In this document: positions 46,101-58,500 of the stretch, piece after piece
How the letters are laid out: each line of letters begins with the position of its first letter
How positions within the stretch are numbered: the stretch's first letter is position 1
NCBI GenBank assembly: GCA_019279435.1
Contig: JAAALK010000079.1
Coordinates: 64,614,330-64,678,329, forward strand
Origin: Zizania palustris
Taxonomy: Eukaryota; Streptophyta; Magnoliopsida; Poales; Poaceae
Direction of reading: 5' to 3'
Length of the DNA stretch: 64,000 nt
Position numbers and translations under genes: made by a program
The notes under the pieces: generated by a model
Seen by the model: only the letters and a program-made list of their open reading frames with translations
Told to the model about the DNA's origin: nothing
The model's database searches: none

Positions 46101-49024
46101 AGAGGTGCACACGTTGATAATATTCTTTTTACCATAATCAGCATGCCAAGCATGTTGAGAGCTCAGCCACAGCAACATGTTAGACACTAATAGAATAAGG
46201 CAGTCTGACATGAACTTAGACCATATTTATCTTCATCTATTGTTTTTGATGTTTCTTGCTTTACTCATTAATCTCCAGTGTATGCAAAAAAAAAAAGTTG
46301 TGGCAGTGGCAACGTGGAAAAAAATTCAGAATAGTTAGATTTAGAGGTGTACATATGAATAATTTCGAATAATTTTCGGAGTAGAAACATTCTGAATTGT
46401 CCACTTTGAATATTTCTTGTTGCTCAAAAAGCTGATCCGTCAAATCTGCAGGTCATCTTCTGGCTGATCATACCAAAATTAATCAGAGAAGAGAAAATTA
46501 AACTTATCATGACGATACTGCTGCTCATATTCTTTCTGCAATTCCTCCCCAAGGTGTATCATAGTATTTACATCATGAGGAAAATGCAGAAAGTGACTGG
46601 TTACATCTTTGGAACGATATGGTGGGGATTTGGTCTTAATCTTTTTGCCTATTTCATTGCTTCTCACGTGAGTATTCCTTCCTTCCATTATTTAATTGGG
46701 AAATCTAACAAAAAATAAATGTAGAATCATACCTGGTCATTAGTATTTTTGAATGATCAATATCTGGTTGTTAGTAGCCAGTGATGTTTTGAATGTATTA
46801 TTTCCAAGGAAAATCATGGGTTTGTCTGAATATCTGCAAACAGTTATGCTTATTTTTTTCAGAGCATTATAGTTATTTATGAAGCCTTTATTGTTTGAAG
46901 AGCAAGTACCAAATTATTTCTGATGAGTACAGTAGCATCCATCGTTTATAATTAACAGAAAAACAGTCTCGGATAATCATATGTCGTATCATTCATGAAA
47001 ACTGTTGAGCAGGAGTCTGATGGTCTAGGGGCCAAGATGCACATTAAAATCTGCAATGACCAAAAAAATTTCTGAAAAAAAAAATCTTGAAGTTACCTAC
47101 ATAAAACGCGATTGCCTGTAATTTCCTGATTAATGCTGGACTCACCAGCACAGGATTTCTTAGTGGAATTTTATATGAGGTTACAGCTGATGCTGGCTGA
47201 TGCTGGCTCGATCATCATTTTTTTTTCTTGGAGTTTGCAGATCGCAGGTGGCTGTTGGTATGTCCTTGCAATCCAGCGTGTTGCCTCCTGCCTCCGAGAG
47301 GAATGCAAGATGAAGGACAACTGCAACCTAATGTCACTAGCTTGCTCCAAGGAAATGTGCTTTCACTTCCCTTGGTCACACAAGAATGGACTAGCGTGCG
47401 ACATGAACTTGACTTCTTTTAGCCAACAAAACGTACCAGCATGTCTAAGTGGCAACGGGCCCTATGCTTACGGAATCTACAAGGGGGCTCTTCCTGTTGT
47501 TTCCAGCAATTCGCTTGCTGTCAAAGTACTCTACCCGATATTTTGGGGCCTCATGACTCTCAGGTAACTTAGCTGATGAAGCTGATTTTAGTCATTTATT
47601 ACAGCAAACTGTCTCTCCCTTTCACAGAACATGAATGATTGAAGGCTGAATCGTTATCAACAGTTCAAGTTTCCATTCTATTTGAGTTTTTAGTCCTTGT
47701 TTCTCACACAAATATTTTCTTTACTACCGCTAGTTATGTCTCACACTCTCACATAGTGGCGGAGCCACATTGTTAAGTGATGTGTTCCTCTATTCTTCGC
47801 TAGCTCTGTCATAGGTCTTACGCAGTTAGCTACTTTTGTTGCTTGGCAGTACTTTCGGCAATGATCTTGAGCCTACAAGCAACTGGCTTGAGGTGATTTT
47901 CAGCATAATCAATGTGCTCAGTGGCTTGATGCTCTTCACATTGCTGATTGGAAACATTCAGGTCAAGTGCTAAACGTTTTGTTGGTGTGTCCATTTGTGT
48001 TTCAGTTAGTTCCATACTTCCCTGAACAACAAGCAATGGTCCATGTTACAGGTGTTCCTTCATGCTGTACTGGCAAGAAAGCGAAAGATGCAGCTGCGGT
48101 TCCGGGACATGGAATGGTGGATGCGGCGGAGGCAATTGCCGTCCCGGCTGAGGCAGAGGGTCCGGCACTACGAGCGTGAACGCTGGGCGGCCATCACCGG
48201 AGACGAGGAGATGGAGATGATAAAGGACTTGCCCGAAGGGCTCAGGCGAGACATCAAGCGCTTCCTCTGCCTCGAGATGGTTAAACAGGTTAGTACACGG
48301 CGCGATCAAATTCGAGTTGCAAGCTTAGTTTTTTAATCGTTTTGCAAACAACATTTGTCAGCAAGCTGCATCATGTAAAGATTATCCATTTTTCTGTCCA
48401 TTTTTTAGTCCTGATCGATCGCTGCTTCTTGTCCAGGTTCCTCTGTTCCATGGAGTGGACGATCTCATCATGGACAACATCTGCGACAGGCTGAGGCCTC
48501 TCGTGTTCTCCAGCGGCGAGAAGGTGATCCGGGAGGGAGACCCGGTGCAGCGGGTGGTGTTCATCCTCCAGGGGAAGCTCCGGAGGACGCAGCCGCTGGC
48601 CAAGGGCGTGGTGGCGACGTGCATGCTCGGCGCCGGCAGCTTCCTCGGCGACGAGCTCCTGTCGTGGTGCCTCCGGCGGCCGTTCGTGGTGGACCGGCTT
48701 CCCGCGTCGTCGGCGACGTTCGAGTGCGTCGAGCCGGCGCAGGCGTTCTGCCTCGACGCGCCGGACCTGCGCTTCGTCACGGAGCAGTTCCGCTACAAGT
48801 TCGTCAACGAGAAGCTGAAGCGGACGGCGCGCTACTACTCATCCAACTGGCGGACGTGGGCGGCCGTCAACATCCAGCTCGCCTGGCGGCGGTACAAGGC
48901 CAGGACGACCGACCTGGCGGCGGTGCTGCCGCCGGCCGGTGGTCCCGACGACGACGGGGACCGCCGGCTCCGCCATTACGCGGCCATGTTCATGTCGCTC
49001 AGGCCCCACGACCACCTCGAGTGA
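43199..49024 (+). CDS. CNGC2: Cyclic nucleotide-gated ion channel, CNGC2 type
   Basis: Plasma-membrane cation channel of group IVb, linked in Arabidopsis to calcium entry and immunity (DND1). Seven exons: 43199-43236, 43370-44051, 46452-46667, 47241-47563, 47850-47961, 48052-48288, 48437-49024; phases agree and give 731 aa. ECYACTQPGVPSFHSTTCDQ and LDPRSKRVQRWN in exon 2 mark CNGC2. Then come transmembrane segments, the pore (IFWGLMTLSTFGNDLEPTSNW, split by an intron), the C-linker and the nucleotide-binding domain with its phosphate cassette GDELLSWCLRR. An IQ motif (AAVNIQLAWRR, about residues 681-692) for calmodulin follows, and the C-terminus is SLRPHDHLE. The pore triplet is G423-N424-D425. 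Exon 1 encodes only 12 full codons; its ATG is chosen because MPSLSF resembles the CNGC2 N-terminus and splices in phase. Intron 2 is 2.4 kb. Confidence 0.95.
44052..46451 (+). other. Intron 2 of CNGC2
   Basis: A 2.4-kb intron between TM-coding exons, bounded by CCACAG|GTCAGC and ATCTGCAG|GTCATC. It is AT-rich. A phrase around GGTTAGATTTAGAGGTG is repeated near 46090 and 46335. No independent gene is seen in it. Confidence 0.7.
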
Positions 49025-49379
49025 GTAGACCCGACCATCCTACGCCGGCGGCCGGCCATCCTGTGTTGTACCATACTATGCGGTTGCTCGTCTCGACAAT
49101 TGATTAGCATTAGTCGGGTACACACATTCTCAGCCTTTTCGACTATTTAAAAAGGAAATCTTCTTCTATCTTGTCGAAAGTTCACGTGATATTTTATTAA
49201 AATTTGTAATCTACAAAAGATGTCGAAACAAATTATCTTAAAACCGTTTATTTTTTCTCATCTGTATAAATTATATACAAATTTAAAAATCAGTTAGAAA
49301 AAGTTATAAGCAATGTGCTGATATATAAAGTTTTTGGAGAAAATAAATAAATCCGTGAATAATATTATCCATAATATGA
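49025..49379 (+). other. CNGC2 3'-UTR and flank
   Basis: The sequence turns AT-rich about 100 bp after the stop codon. No other feature is seen. Confidence 0.4.
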
Positions 49380-49860
49380 ATGGAATCTAGAAGCCCAACG
49401 AGGCCCAGTAATTCCCAGCATGCAGCATGGGTCGTCGACGGCGCCGACGCGGGCGGGGAGAGGCGAAGGCCGTCGGAGAAGGAGCTCTTCCGCGCGGCCG
49501 GGGCCGGTGACGGAGCGGTCTTCTCCTCGATCGCCCACGCCGACCTCGCCGCCGCGCTCTCCCTCCGCAACGAGGACGGTCGATTCGTCCTCCTCCTCCA
49601 CGTCGCGTCGTCGCCGCCGCCTCCGGCCACGCCCAGGCAAGTGCCTGTCCTATCTGGCGTCCTCGACCGCGAATTCTGTCGGACTCTTTGGGCTTATGGT
49701 TTTGACACTGTCCCCCCATGTGCTTGCGGCGGTGGGTGGTGATGCGGCGGCCATCGTTGTGGATAGCAAGGACGAGGAGGGGTTGGCGCCGATCCACTCG
49801 GCGGTGAGCAGCGGAAACGCTCATATCATCTCCATCCTGCATTCCTGCTCGATCAAGGTA
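49380..49860 (+). pseudogene. 5' fragment of a gankyrin-like ankyrin-repeat gene
   Basis: PSEKELFRAAGAGDGAVFSS, ADLAAALSLRNEDGR and then KDEEGLAPIHSAVSSGNAHIISIL match the start of plant homologues of 26S proteasome non-ATPase subunit 10, an ankyrin-repeat assembly chaperone. Between NEDGR and the second ankyrin unit the frame is lost: a stretch reading like a normal exon end (GCCCAG) is followed by GCAAGT instead of GTAAGT, and no acceptor is visible before 49724. After a donor-like AAG|GTACGG at 49858 no further ankyrin exon is found before a LINE fragment at 50884. This is a truncated, decayed copy, probably of a gene located elsewhere. Confidence 0.7.
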
Positions 49861-50883
49861 CGGAACATCTGATATCATTCTTTCAGATATGTTGGGAAAT
49901 TAGTCTAAAATGAATTGATATTCTCGTCTGACGATATGTGCGAGCAATTTCTGCTATGTGCAGTAAGCAGTTGGGCGTAAATGTGAGCATCACGCTTTCC
50001 CTGACATTGGAGAGTTGTTGCTCTCTTAAAAATGTTCTTCTTAATTATTGTTACATATGATGGTATGGCTGATTCAGATAGATGTTGCCGTGTTGCTAGA
50101 TGAAGCTAGGTTTCGTGAATTTCGTTCGACTTGCTTAACGTCTTCTGCAGTTGGTAAAGGCCAATTTATTAGGGTGTTGTATTGGAACATTTGATTTCTA
50201 CTGTGTATCAAGATCCATGTAGCATTATAATGTGCTGCACATTGCCTTTAGCTTCAAGAGCTAACAGTACTGTTTAACGGCCAACATTTTTTTAACCCAG
50301 GCATAAGAGCCTCAAAGAGACTTCATAAATTTTAGTCTCTAAATCACATATAGGGATCATTCTAAATTCTATCTTTTTCTAAAAATTAATTAATCTACAA
50401 CAGTTTTCTTATAATATCAATTCCTATTTTTTAAAACCTACAAATATGGCCTATAATATGTAATAATTTTGTGTAAAACTATAATGCATTCAAATATGTG
50501 TATCATCCAACTTATAACAACATGTAAAGAGAAAAATAATGCACATGCAAAAAAAATATGTGTACAAATGAAAATAGGGATTTGCTAAATTAATCCTATA
50601 TTTGAGAAAGATGAATGGTGATTTAGGGAATGGACATGAGTAATCTCTTGGAGATGCTCTAACAGATCTAATGCCCTGCTTTAGAAAGCTAAGTTAAACG
50701 AGTACCTCATCTCCAAGTCAAGACATCCGTAAAAAATTATCGCTAGGGTCTCAAGCAGGACCCTCTTGCTTAGCCTCCTTCCCTTTCTAACCCTTTCTCT
50801 CCTTATCCTAATATCCCTAATCTATTCTTGTATTCTCTTGTTTATCCTAATCTAATTTAATATATTCGGTAAATCTCCCTTTG
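49861..50883. other. Intergenic, no gene seen
   Basis: AT-rich sequence with no open frame of note. It may hold intronic remains of the gankyrin-like fragment. Confidence 0.4.
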
Positions 50884-52400
50884 TTTTTTTTTTTAAAAAA
50901 CAGAGTTTCTGCTGGGGACCAGCTTACAAGCAAGTCCAAATCACGCCACCACGACCAACAAACCCCAAAAGGAGAACCTCTCACAGAAGTCGGCTAATCA
51001 ACCGACACAATCAAACACGATTTTTCACCATACCTAGTTTGATGGACAAATGTCTTAACACAGAAACAAACCAACCAAAACACGCAACCGTAGCTCCATG
51101 TCATCAAAAGCGCTTCCATCTATCTTGTTCATCACCACCAAAAAACATCCCTGCACCGAAAGTCATGTTAATTACTGTGGTGATCTGGCACGTTTTGTGC
51201 CCTTTCTTCCCTTGCCATCTGTCTGATTTTGCATGGCAAGTCGCTGCCCTTTGACACCTCTTCCTTTATACGAGCCGAAGCTAGACTCCGGCACTGCGAC
51301 ACAAAATAGATCAATTTGTAAAGCAAAACAAAAATATTTCTGCGACACAAAATAGATCAATTTGTAAAGCAAAACAAAAATATTTGAGGGTAAAATATTA
51401 TTGAAAACATGATCGTTTCGCATAAGCCAAATTGTCCAGGCACCAGCGGCAAAGATTCCCAGCATAACAGTCCTCTTAGTATCATTCAACTTCTGAGAAC
51501 AGACCTCAAAAACATTCTGATAATTTGTCAGGCTTTTCAACCAGCCCAGAGAATCCCAAACAAAACACTACAAGAACATCGACAAAGCACAGTTAAACAT
51601 CAAATGGTTCATTGTCTCCAACTGATTGCACAGCCTGCAGCTTGGGTCACCTAACCAATTTTTTCGTCTCAGTTGTTCCCCAACCTAAATTCTACCTTTC
51701 AACAAGAGCGAGAGAAAGACTTTTGTCTTCAGAGGAGCTGAACATCGCCAAATACATTTCAAGTGAACATCAACCACACCCCTGAAAGACAGCCATCTGT
51801 ACATGGATTTAGAAGAGAACCCTTTCTTGTCAAGCTCCCAAACAACTTGATCTGGTATATCATTAATAGAAACCTCCGAACAAAGCCCCCTGAGCTCACT
51901 CCAAAGTTGATTCTCAGAAACAGACAACGTTCTTCTAAATTGGATATACCAACCATCCAAACCTCATTCACCAAAATGTCAGGCCTTAGGCAAATGTCAT
52001 AAAGAATGTAAAACAATTTTAAAAGGAATATCTCCCAAAACAAAGTTCGTTTTCCACTACCAACTTTGACGCTGCAATTTTTCTGCACCCAAGACTTAAT
52101 CTTCTGTAAACTACTCCAGAAATAAGATCCTTTCATAGTTTTTTGGCTGAAAAAACTGTTACAAGGTTATATTTTTTTGTTCAACAACCCATAACACAAG
52201 CTCTCCTGACCCTCTATAATTCTGAAAATCCATTTCCCTAGCAAAGCTAAATTCATATTTCTAGTGTCAAGGAAGCCAAGACCACCAAAATCTTTTGGCT
52301 TGCACAAAGTTTTGCAATTAACCTTGTGGTACTTTTTTTTCAGACCTAGCCCATCCCAAAAGAACCTACTCCTGACTCTTCAAACTGATGTTTGTGTTGG
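50884..52400 (-). mobile_element. 5'-truncated L1-type LINE fragment
   Basis: Read on the minus strand it begins inside ORF2, after the reverse transcriptase (RSRFFWDGLGLKKKYHKVN then GGLGFLDTRN), continues through the zf-RVT-like region (VWELDKKGFSSKSMYRWL, then WRCSAPLKTKVFLSLLLKGRI) and ends in an A tail seen as the T run at 50884-50894. Several frame changes and a 46-bp tandem duplication at 51294-51385 show decay. It is related to, but clearly older than, the plus-strand LINE at 53.2-59.4 kb. Confidence 0.75.
51294..51385. repeat. 46-bp perfect tandem duplication
   Basis: Two adjacent copies, 51294-51339 and 51340-51385, each begin CTGCGACACAAAATAGATC and end AAAATATTT. It is a local duplication inside the decayed LINE. 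Confidence 0.9.
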
Positions 52401-53229
52401 GGAAAGATCCTGTGCTCGTTGATCCTGCAGTGTTTATTTGTTCAGGGGCAAATATTTCCTTGGATCCCACAGAAGGTTACTGATGTTGCACTAGTTTGTA
52501 TATCCTACAACCACAGCTAGAGTTGACATGCTTGACCAGAACATAAGTGCTTTATAGTAGAGGATTTGCATGTCTATTTCTACCTCATGCACCATTACAG
52601 ATTTGCTAGTTAAGTTTCCATGTAGTAAATTTGTCTTTTGTGATAGGCGACAAGCATTATATTGGTCTATTTCGTTTTCTTTTGTTGAGAAAGAGTTTGT
52701 AGATATTGTCTATATTAATTCTTGCATTCCAATAGTACTTATTATTTGTATAAAGTAGGAAACCACCCGCAGCCTGTCTCAATCTCTGAATAACTTCTTG
52801 AGAAGTTTTCCTGTTGGTGCTATGTCGAAGAACTGTTTCCGGATCATCCGGATTTTACGCCTGCAGCTGCGATGTGCCGGGCATTCATTCATGATTGGTG
52901 CTCCACTGAGCTAAAACAGAAGACCTGGTGTCGCTGACGCCTGACGGTGATGACCATCCGCGCTGGAGGAGCGCAAATCGCGCAGTGATATCAGTTGCCA
53001 CTGCAGGGAAGCCGTGCAAACCGAGCGTGCTTTATATTGATGAAACATGATCGGTATTGTGTTTCATTGTCGCGTGGATAATTATAGCTCAAGCTGACGA
53101 TCGGTATGCTCATTTACTATATCCATGGTTGTGATGTTGATATCCAGCTTCTAACCTGTCTTGCACTCCCAAGAAAAATGCAGCTGTTTTCTTTGACAGG
53201 GCGATGCATGCATCTACACGCCACGTCTG
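52401..53229. other. Region between two LINEs; one unassigned open exon
   Basis: Mostly without gene signals. At about 52791-52937 (+) a 48-codon frame (EKFSCWCYVEELFPDHPDF... STELKQKTWCR, then stop) is rich in W, C and H and could be the last exon of a lost gene. I do not recognise the family. It might also be chance. Confidence 0.25.
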
Positions 53230-53419
53230 ATTTCGCGTCTGGGGACCTGTTTTTCTACCGTGGCCTGCAGACCCGAGTGCTGGTAACCTCCTCGAGGGCA
53301 TCGAGCACTTCTCTCTTCCGCACCTTGGGGCGTGCTTTGAGCACCTCCGGTCTCCTCAAACCCTAGCGGCGGAAGCTGAGTGGCCGCGTGTTGGTGTTGG
53401 GGGAGAGAAGAAAGAGGGT

Positions 53420-55566
53420 TTGGGGGCGGGTCCTCGCAGTTTCGCGCAAGTGGTTGCTGGCTCTCCCATGGCGGATTGGGGGCATCGGGCGTGGCGTCCT
53501 CGACCGCCTCACCGACCACCGCATATCTGGAGGGCGGGGGGTGGTCAGGGTGGTGCGAATCAGGGCTCGTCTCGTCCTATGCAACAGCCGAAGGCGGGTG
53601 TCGACTATGGTGGGAAAGGAGAAGGGGTTCTGAAGGAAGAGATTACTAACCTAGGTGCGAAAGGAGACTTCCCGAAGCAATCTGCCAACTGGGAAAGGGA
53701 GGGGGAAAAATGGCTGCATCTGATAGCTCGGAGTCAATGCAAATTGCTGATCCAGTGGTGTTGGGTGTTATAGATAAACCTACAATGGAAGAGGTCGTGC
53801 AAACCGATACTGGTAAGATCATCTGTCTGAAATGCAAGGGTGTTGGGCATATGGCTAGGGATTGCAAAGTTCATTTGTTCTGTATAATCTGTGGTAAGCA
53901 CTCTCATAAATCTGTGGATTGCTTCCTGGAAAAACAATTGAAACCAGTTTCTCAGTTTGTTGGTTCGGGTGCTAATGGTCTAGGGTGCATTTTGATCCAG
54001 AATGCTAGGGATATATCTAATAAGGAACATGTGAACCCTCTAGCTTTAGTTTCTGTTGAAAAAGGGAAGAGTATTAGCGAGCAACAAATGGAAACTGGTT
54101 TTACACAACAGTTCAAGTGGAATTGGCTATGGAGAGCCAAGGATATGGGCAATGGGACGTTCCAGATCAGATTCCCAAATAAGTTGAGATTGGATGAGAT
54201 TGCAAATTTTGAAGAGTTTACTCTGAAGGGGACTGATGTTCGGATTAAAGTTAGAGCATGGACTCAAGAGGCAGTGGCTGCTGGCAAGTTGCATCTGGTC
54301 TGGGTTGTGGTAAGCGGTCTGCCTGACACCATGAAAAATTATCACGCCATTTGTGAGGTTGGATCCACACTTGGTGTGGTGGTGGAGGTGGATATGGTGG
54401 CGGTTAGAAACAGAGATATTGTTCGGATAAAAGTTGGTATGATGAACACTACTGCTTTGCCTCTATCTCTGGTTCTTACCACCCCTAAACTCTTAATGCA
54501 TGAGGTGGTGTTTACCCTTGAAGAAATTGTGGATGTTGGGTGGTTTAATAACAAGGATAGGGGGAAAAGGATGCTGGAGTGTGATTCTGACAGTACCAAA
54601 GGTGTTTCTGGAGATAATTTGCCAAAGAAGAGGAATATTGATAAGAATGATGAAAATAAGAAAGGGGACACTGTTGTGCCTGTGGAGGGTAATTTGAACC
54701 AGAAAGAGAGTACTATGAATGTGAACCACCCCATAAGTAGTTCTGCAGTGACTAAAGACTCTGATGGGGACCTTGCTGAAAAATTGCAAGTAGCTGAAAT
54801 AGGGGCTCAAGATGGAGAAATTGGAGGTGGTTTCAACTTAACTGCTAATATCCTCTGTGAAGAAAATCTAGCTGAGGAAGATATGATGGATAAGGATAGT
54901 TGCAATGAGAAGGATGATGACAACACTTTTGTTGATCACAACTCAGGTGAAGAGGGGGGGAAACTTCACATAACTGATAGTGAGGAATACTTGGATTCCC
55001 AGGAATCTGTGGATTTTGCCACTAGGGTTGGAATTGTCATACAAAAAAAAATGTTGAACCAGAAGAGGAGGATAAAAGGAGATGTAATAGGCTGAGGGTG
55101 AAGGAAGACAAGACTGTCATGGAGCTGGCTACTACTCGAAAAGAAGCACAGAATGCCTTTGTGAACAAAGGTACTAATATTCCTTCCTTTGCCTTTGATG
55201 ATAATACCACTCTTTTTGGTATGGCTAATGTTCTAGGGGTCTCTCTGGGCTGCTCCATAGATCAGGCTAATCATAATTTAGATTTAGTTAAATCCTTGGA
55301 GCAGGCTAGATTAGACCTATATCTATCTGTTAATAACAATACCATAAATGATCATGTTCTTGATACTGGAGGGACTGATATGGAGGATCTGAATATAGAT
55401 ATAATGAATGTTACTGAGTCTGATGATAATGATGTGGATGATGAGGCTATAGGGGATGTTGTTTCACAAAAGTATGGAAAAAAAAAGTTCTGGGAAACCT
55501 TAATATTACTAAGGCTAAACCAAGGAAACAGATGGTGAGAAGAAAAAAGAAACAAACATATAGATG
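53420..55566 (+). pseudogene. LINE ORF1 (RNA-binding protein with CCHC knuckles), frameshifted
   Basis: ORF1 proteins of plant L1 elements bind the element RNA. The order here is an N-terminal part (RSFAQVVAGSP), two CCHC knuckles (CLKCKGVGHMARDC and CIICGKHSHKSVDC, about 53823-53920), a DUF4283-like domain (FRIRFPNKLRLDEIANF-type, about 54110-54540) and a long acidic, asparagine-rich tail. The frame shifts at A runs 53706-53710, 55043-55051 and 55478-55486. When these are allowed for, ORF1 ends at a TGA that overlaps the ATG of ORF2. The start is uncertain: no ATG opens the N-terminal frame before 53468. Confidence 0.7.
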
Positions 55567-58500
55567 AAAGGTTTGATTTGGAACATAAGAGGTATGGGTA
55601 GTATGGAAAAGGTAAAACATCTCTTAGATGTTGTGAGAGACAGAAAGGTTGACTTTGTTGGTATCCTTGAAACCATGAAAACAGACTATTCACAAAGTCT
55701 TCTTAAGATGCTAAGTGCTGGGAAATCTTTTTCCTGGACTTGGGCTCCTTCTCAAGGGAGGTCTGGAGGAATTTTGGTGGGGGTCAATGAGGAAGTAATG
55801 GAAATGGTTGACAGTAAAGTGGGTGTTTACTATGTAAAAGTGCAAATAAAGAATAAAATAGATAGACAGATTTGGAATTTGGTGGTGATTTATGGGGCAG
55901 CACATTCAGAAGATAAGAAAATATTCCTTACTGAATTCTCTCAGATTTGCAGAGAATGTACAGAACCTACTATCTTTGGAGGGGATTTCAATATCATAAG
56001 AAAAGAAAGTGAGAAAAATAAGGGTGGGGGTTATAGCAAATGGAGTTTCCTTTTCAATGCTATCATTGATACTCATAACCTTAGAGAATTGAATATGAGT
56101 GGCAATAAGTATACGTGGAGTAATAATCATGTGGATCCTACCCTGGAAAAATTGGACAGAGTCCTAATGAATCATGATTGGGAAAAAATTTACCCACTTG
56201 CTAATGTGGTAACTATGGAGAGAGTCCTATCTGATCATTCACCTCTTTTAATTGGGTTTGGAAATGAGGGAAGAAAGGTCTCATCTTTTAAATTTGAGAA
56301 TGGTTGGATACTACGGGAGGATTTTAAACAAGTGGTGTGTGATGTATGGCAATCTACCAAAGGGTGTGGCTCCTCCCTGGATACTTGGCAGAAGAAAATG
56401 GCTGCCTTAAGAAAAAGTTGAAAGGCTGGAATATGAACTGGGAAGGGATTTATAAAAGAGCAAAAATTACAATTGTGGGGAAAATGGATGAGATTGATAA
56501 AAAATGTGAAATTTCTGGAATGACTTGGAATGATAGAAAAGAGAGGAGGGATCTTGAAATACAACTGAAGATGCTTATGAGAGAGGAACAATTGAAATGG
56601 TTCCAGAGAAGCAAAGAAAAAGACCTGTTAGAAGGGAGCAATAATACTACATATTTTCATGCCAAAGCTAATGGAAGAAGAAGGAAGAATTTAATTGCAT
56701 ATCTCAAGGATGGGGAGAATATAATCTCTGACCAGAAGGACAAGTTGATGTATGTTACTAACTTCTATAAAAATCTTTTTGGAGAAGATGCTAGAGTTTC
56801 TATCAAAATGAATAATGGAGGAATGGCTCAGTTGAAAGAAGAAGATAAAATTTCTTTGATAAAACCTTTCTCTGAGGAAGAAGTCAAACTAGCAGTCTTT
56901 GGCATGGGTAACAACAAGGCCCCTGGCCCTGATGGTTTCACCATAGAATTCTATAAGCACTGTTGGGAAATCATAAAAAGTGATTTGTTGAACCTATTGA
57001 GGGATTTCCATCAAGGGAAAGCTGATATAGATAGATTAAATTTTGGAGTGGTTACTTTGGTGCCTAAATGTAAAGATGCTAATCAAGTTAAAAACTTTAG
57101 GCCAATATGTTTGTTAAATGTGAGTTTTAAGATTGTGACTAAAGTTTTGATGAAGAGAATAGAAAAAGTGATTGGTTACTTGATCTCCAAAAATCAAACT
57201 GCTTTCATTAAGGGAAGATATATCCTTGAAGGTGTGGTAATTTTACATGAGATTTTGAACTCTTTGAATATGAAAAGAAACCTGGAATTGTTTTTAAAGT
57301 CGACTTTGAAAAAGCTTATGATAAGATTAAGTGGGCTTTGTGTATCAAATGCTAGAGGCTAAGGGGTTCCCTGACAAGTGGAATGATTGGATTATGAAAA
57401 GCATAATGGGGGGGAGGGTGAGTATCAAAGTGAATGACCAAATTGGACCATATTTTAAGACCAATAGAGGGTTAAGACAAGGAGACCCCCTGTCCCCTCT
57501 GCTGTTTAACATAGCTGCAGATGCTCTGGCAATTTTGATGAGTAGAGCTGGGGTTGCAGGGCTGATCAATGGTTTAGGTAAAGAGTTTGTTACACAAGGA
57601 ATTTCGATTTTGCAATATGCGGATGACACAATTTTTCTGCTCCAAGATGATTTGAGCAATGCAAAAAATCTTAAATTTGTGCTTTGTCTTTTTGAACAAA
57701 TGTCTGGTCTTAAGATTAACTTTGAGAAAAGTGAAGTTTTCTGTATTGGAATGGAGGAGGAAAGGAAGAGACAATTTTGTGAGGTGTTAACTTGTAAGCT
57801 GGGTAATTTGCCCATGCAATATTTGGGATTGCCAATCAGTAGGAAGAAAATATTAAATAAGATTGGAAGCCATGTGAAAACAAAATTGAAAATAGATTAA
57901 GTGGCTGGCAGGGGAAACTTCTAGATATTGGAGGTAGAGTGTTGCTAATTAATTCCTGCCTGAGCAGTATTCCCTTGTATATGATGTCTTTCTTCCTTCT
58001 GCCCAGAGGGGTTAGGAAAAAAATGGATTTCTTTAGAGCTAGGTTTTTATGGCAGGAAGATCAAGGGTTAAAAAAATATCATCTGATTAAATGGCCTGTG
58101 ATTTGCATGCCAAAAATGTGTGGCGGCTTGGGCATATTAGATTTACAACTGATGAATGTAGCCTTGATGGGGAAATGGATCTGGAAGTTTGAAAATGAAA
58201 AAGGAATGTGGCAAGACTTACTGAGAACCAAATACTTAAATGGTAAACCTCTGATGTATAGGAAGAGGAAACCTGGAGATTCTCAGTTTTGGATGGCACT
58301 TGCAGATATACGAAACTTGTTTATGCAGTTTTGTAGGAAAAAATTGGGAAATGGCAAGAGAACACTTTTCTGGGAAGAGGAATGGACTATGTCTCGGAGA
58401 ATGGCTGATCTGTTCCCTTCATTATATATGGTGACTCTCTCAAAACAAATTACTGTGGCTGAGGCTTTGAAAAATAACCTTTCAGATATTAAATTTAGGA

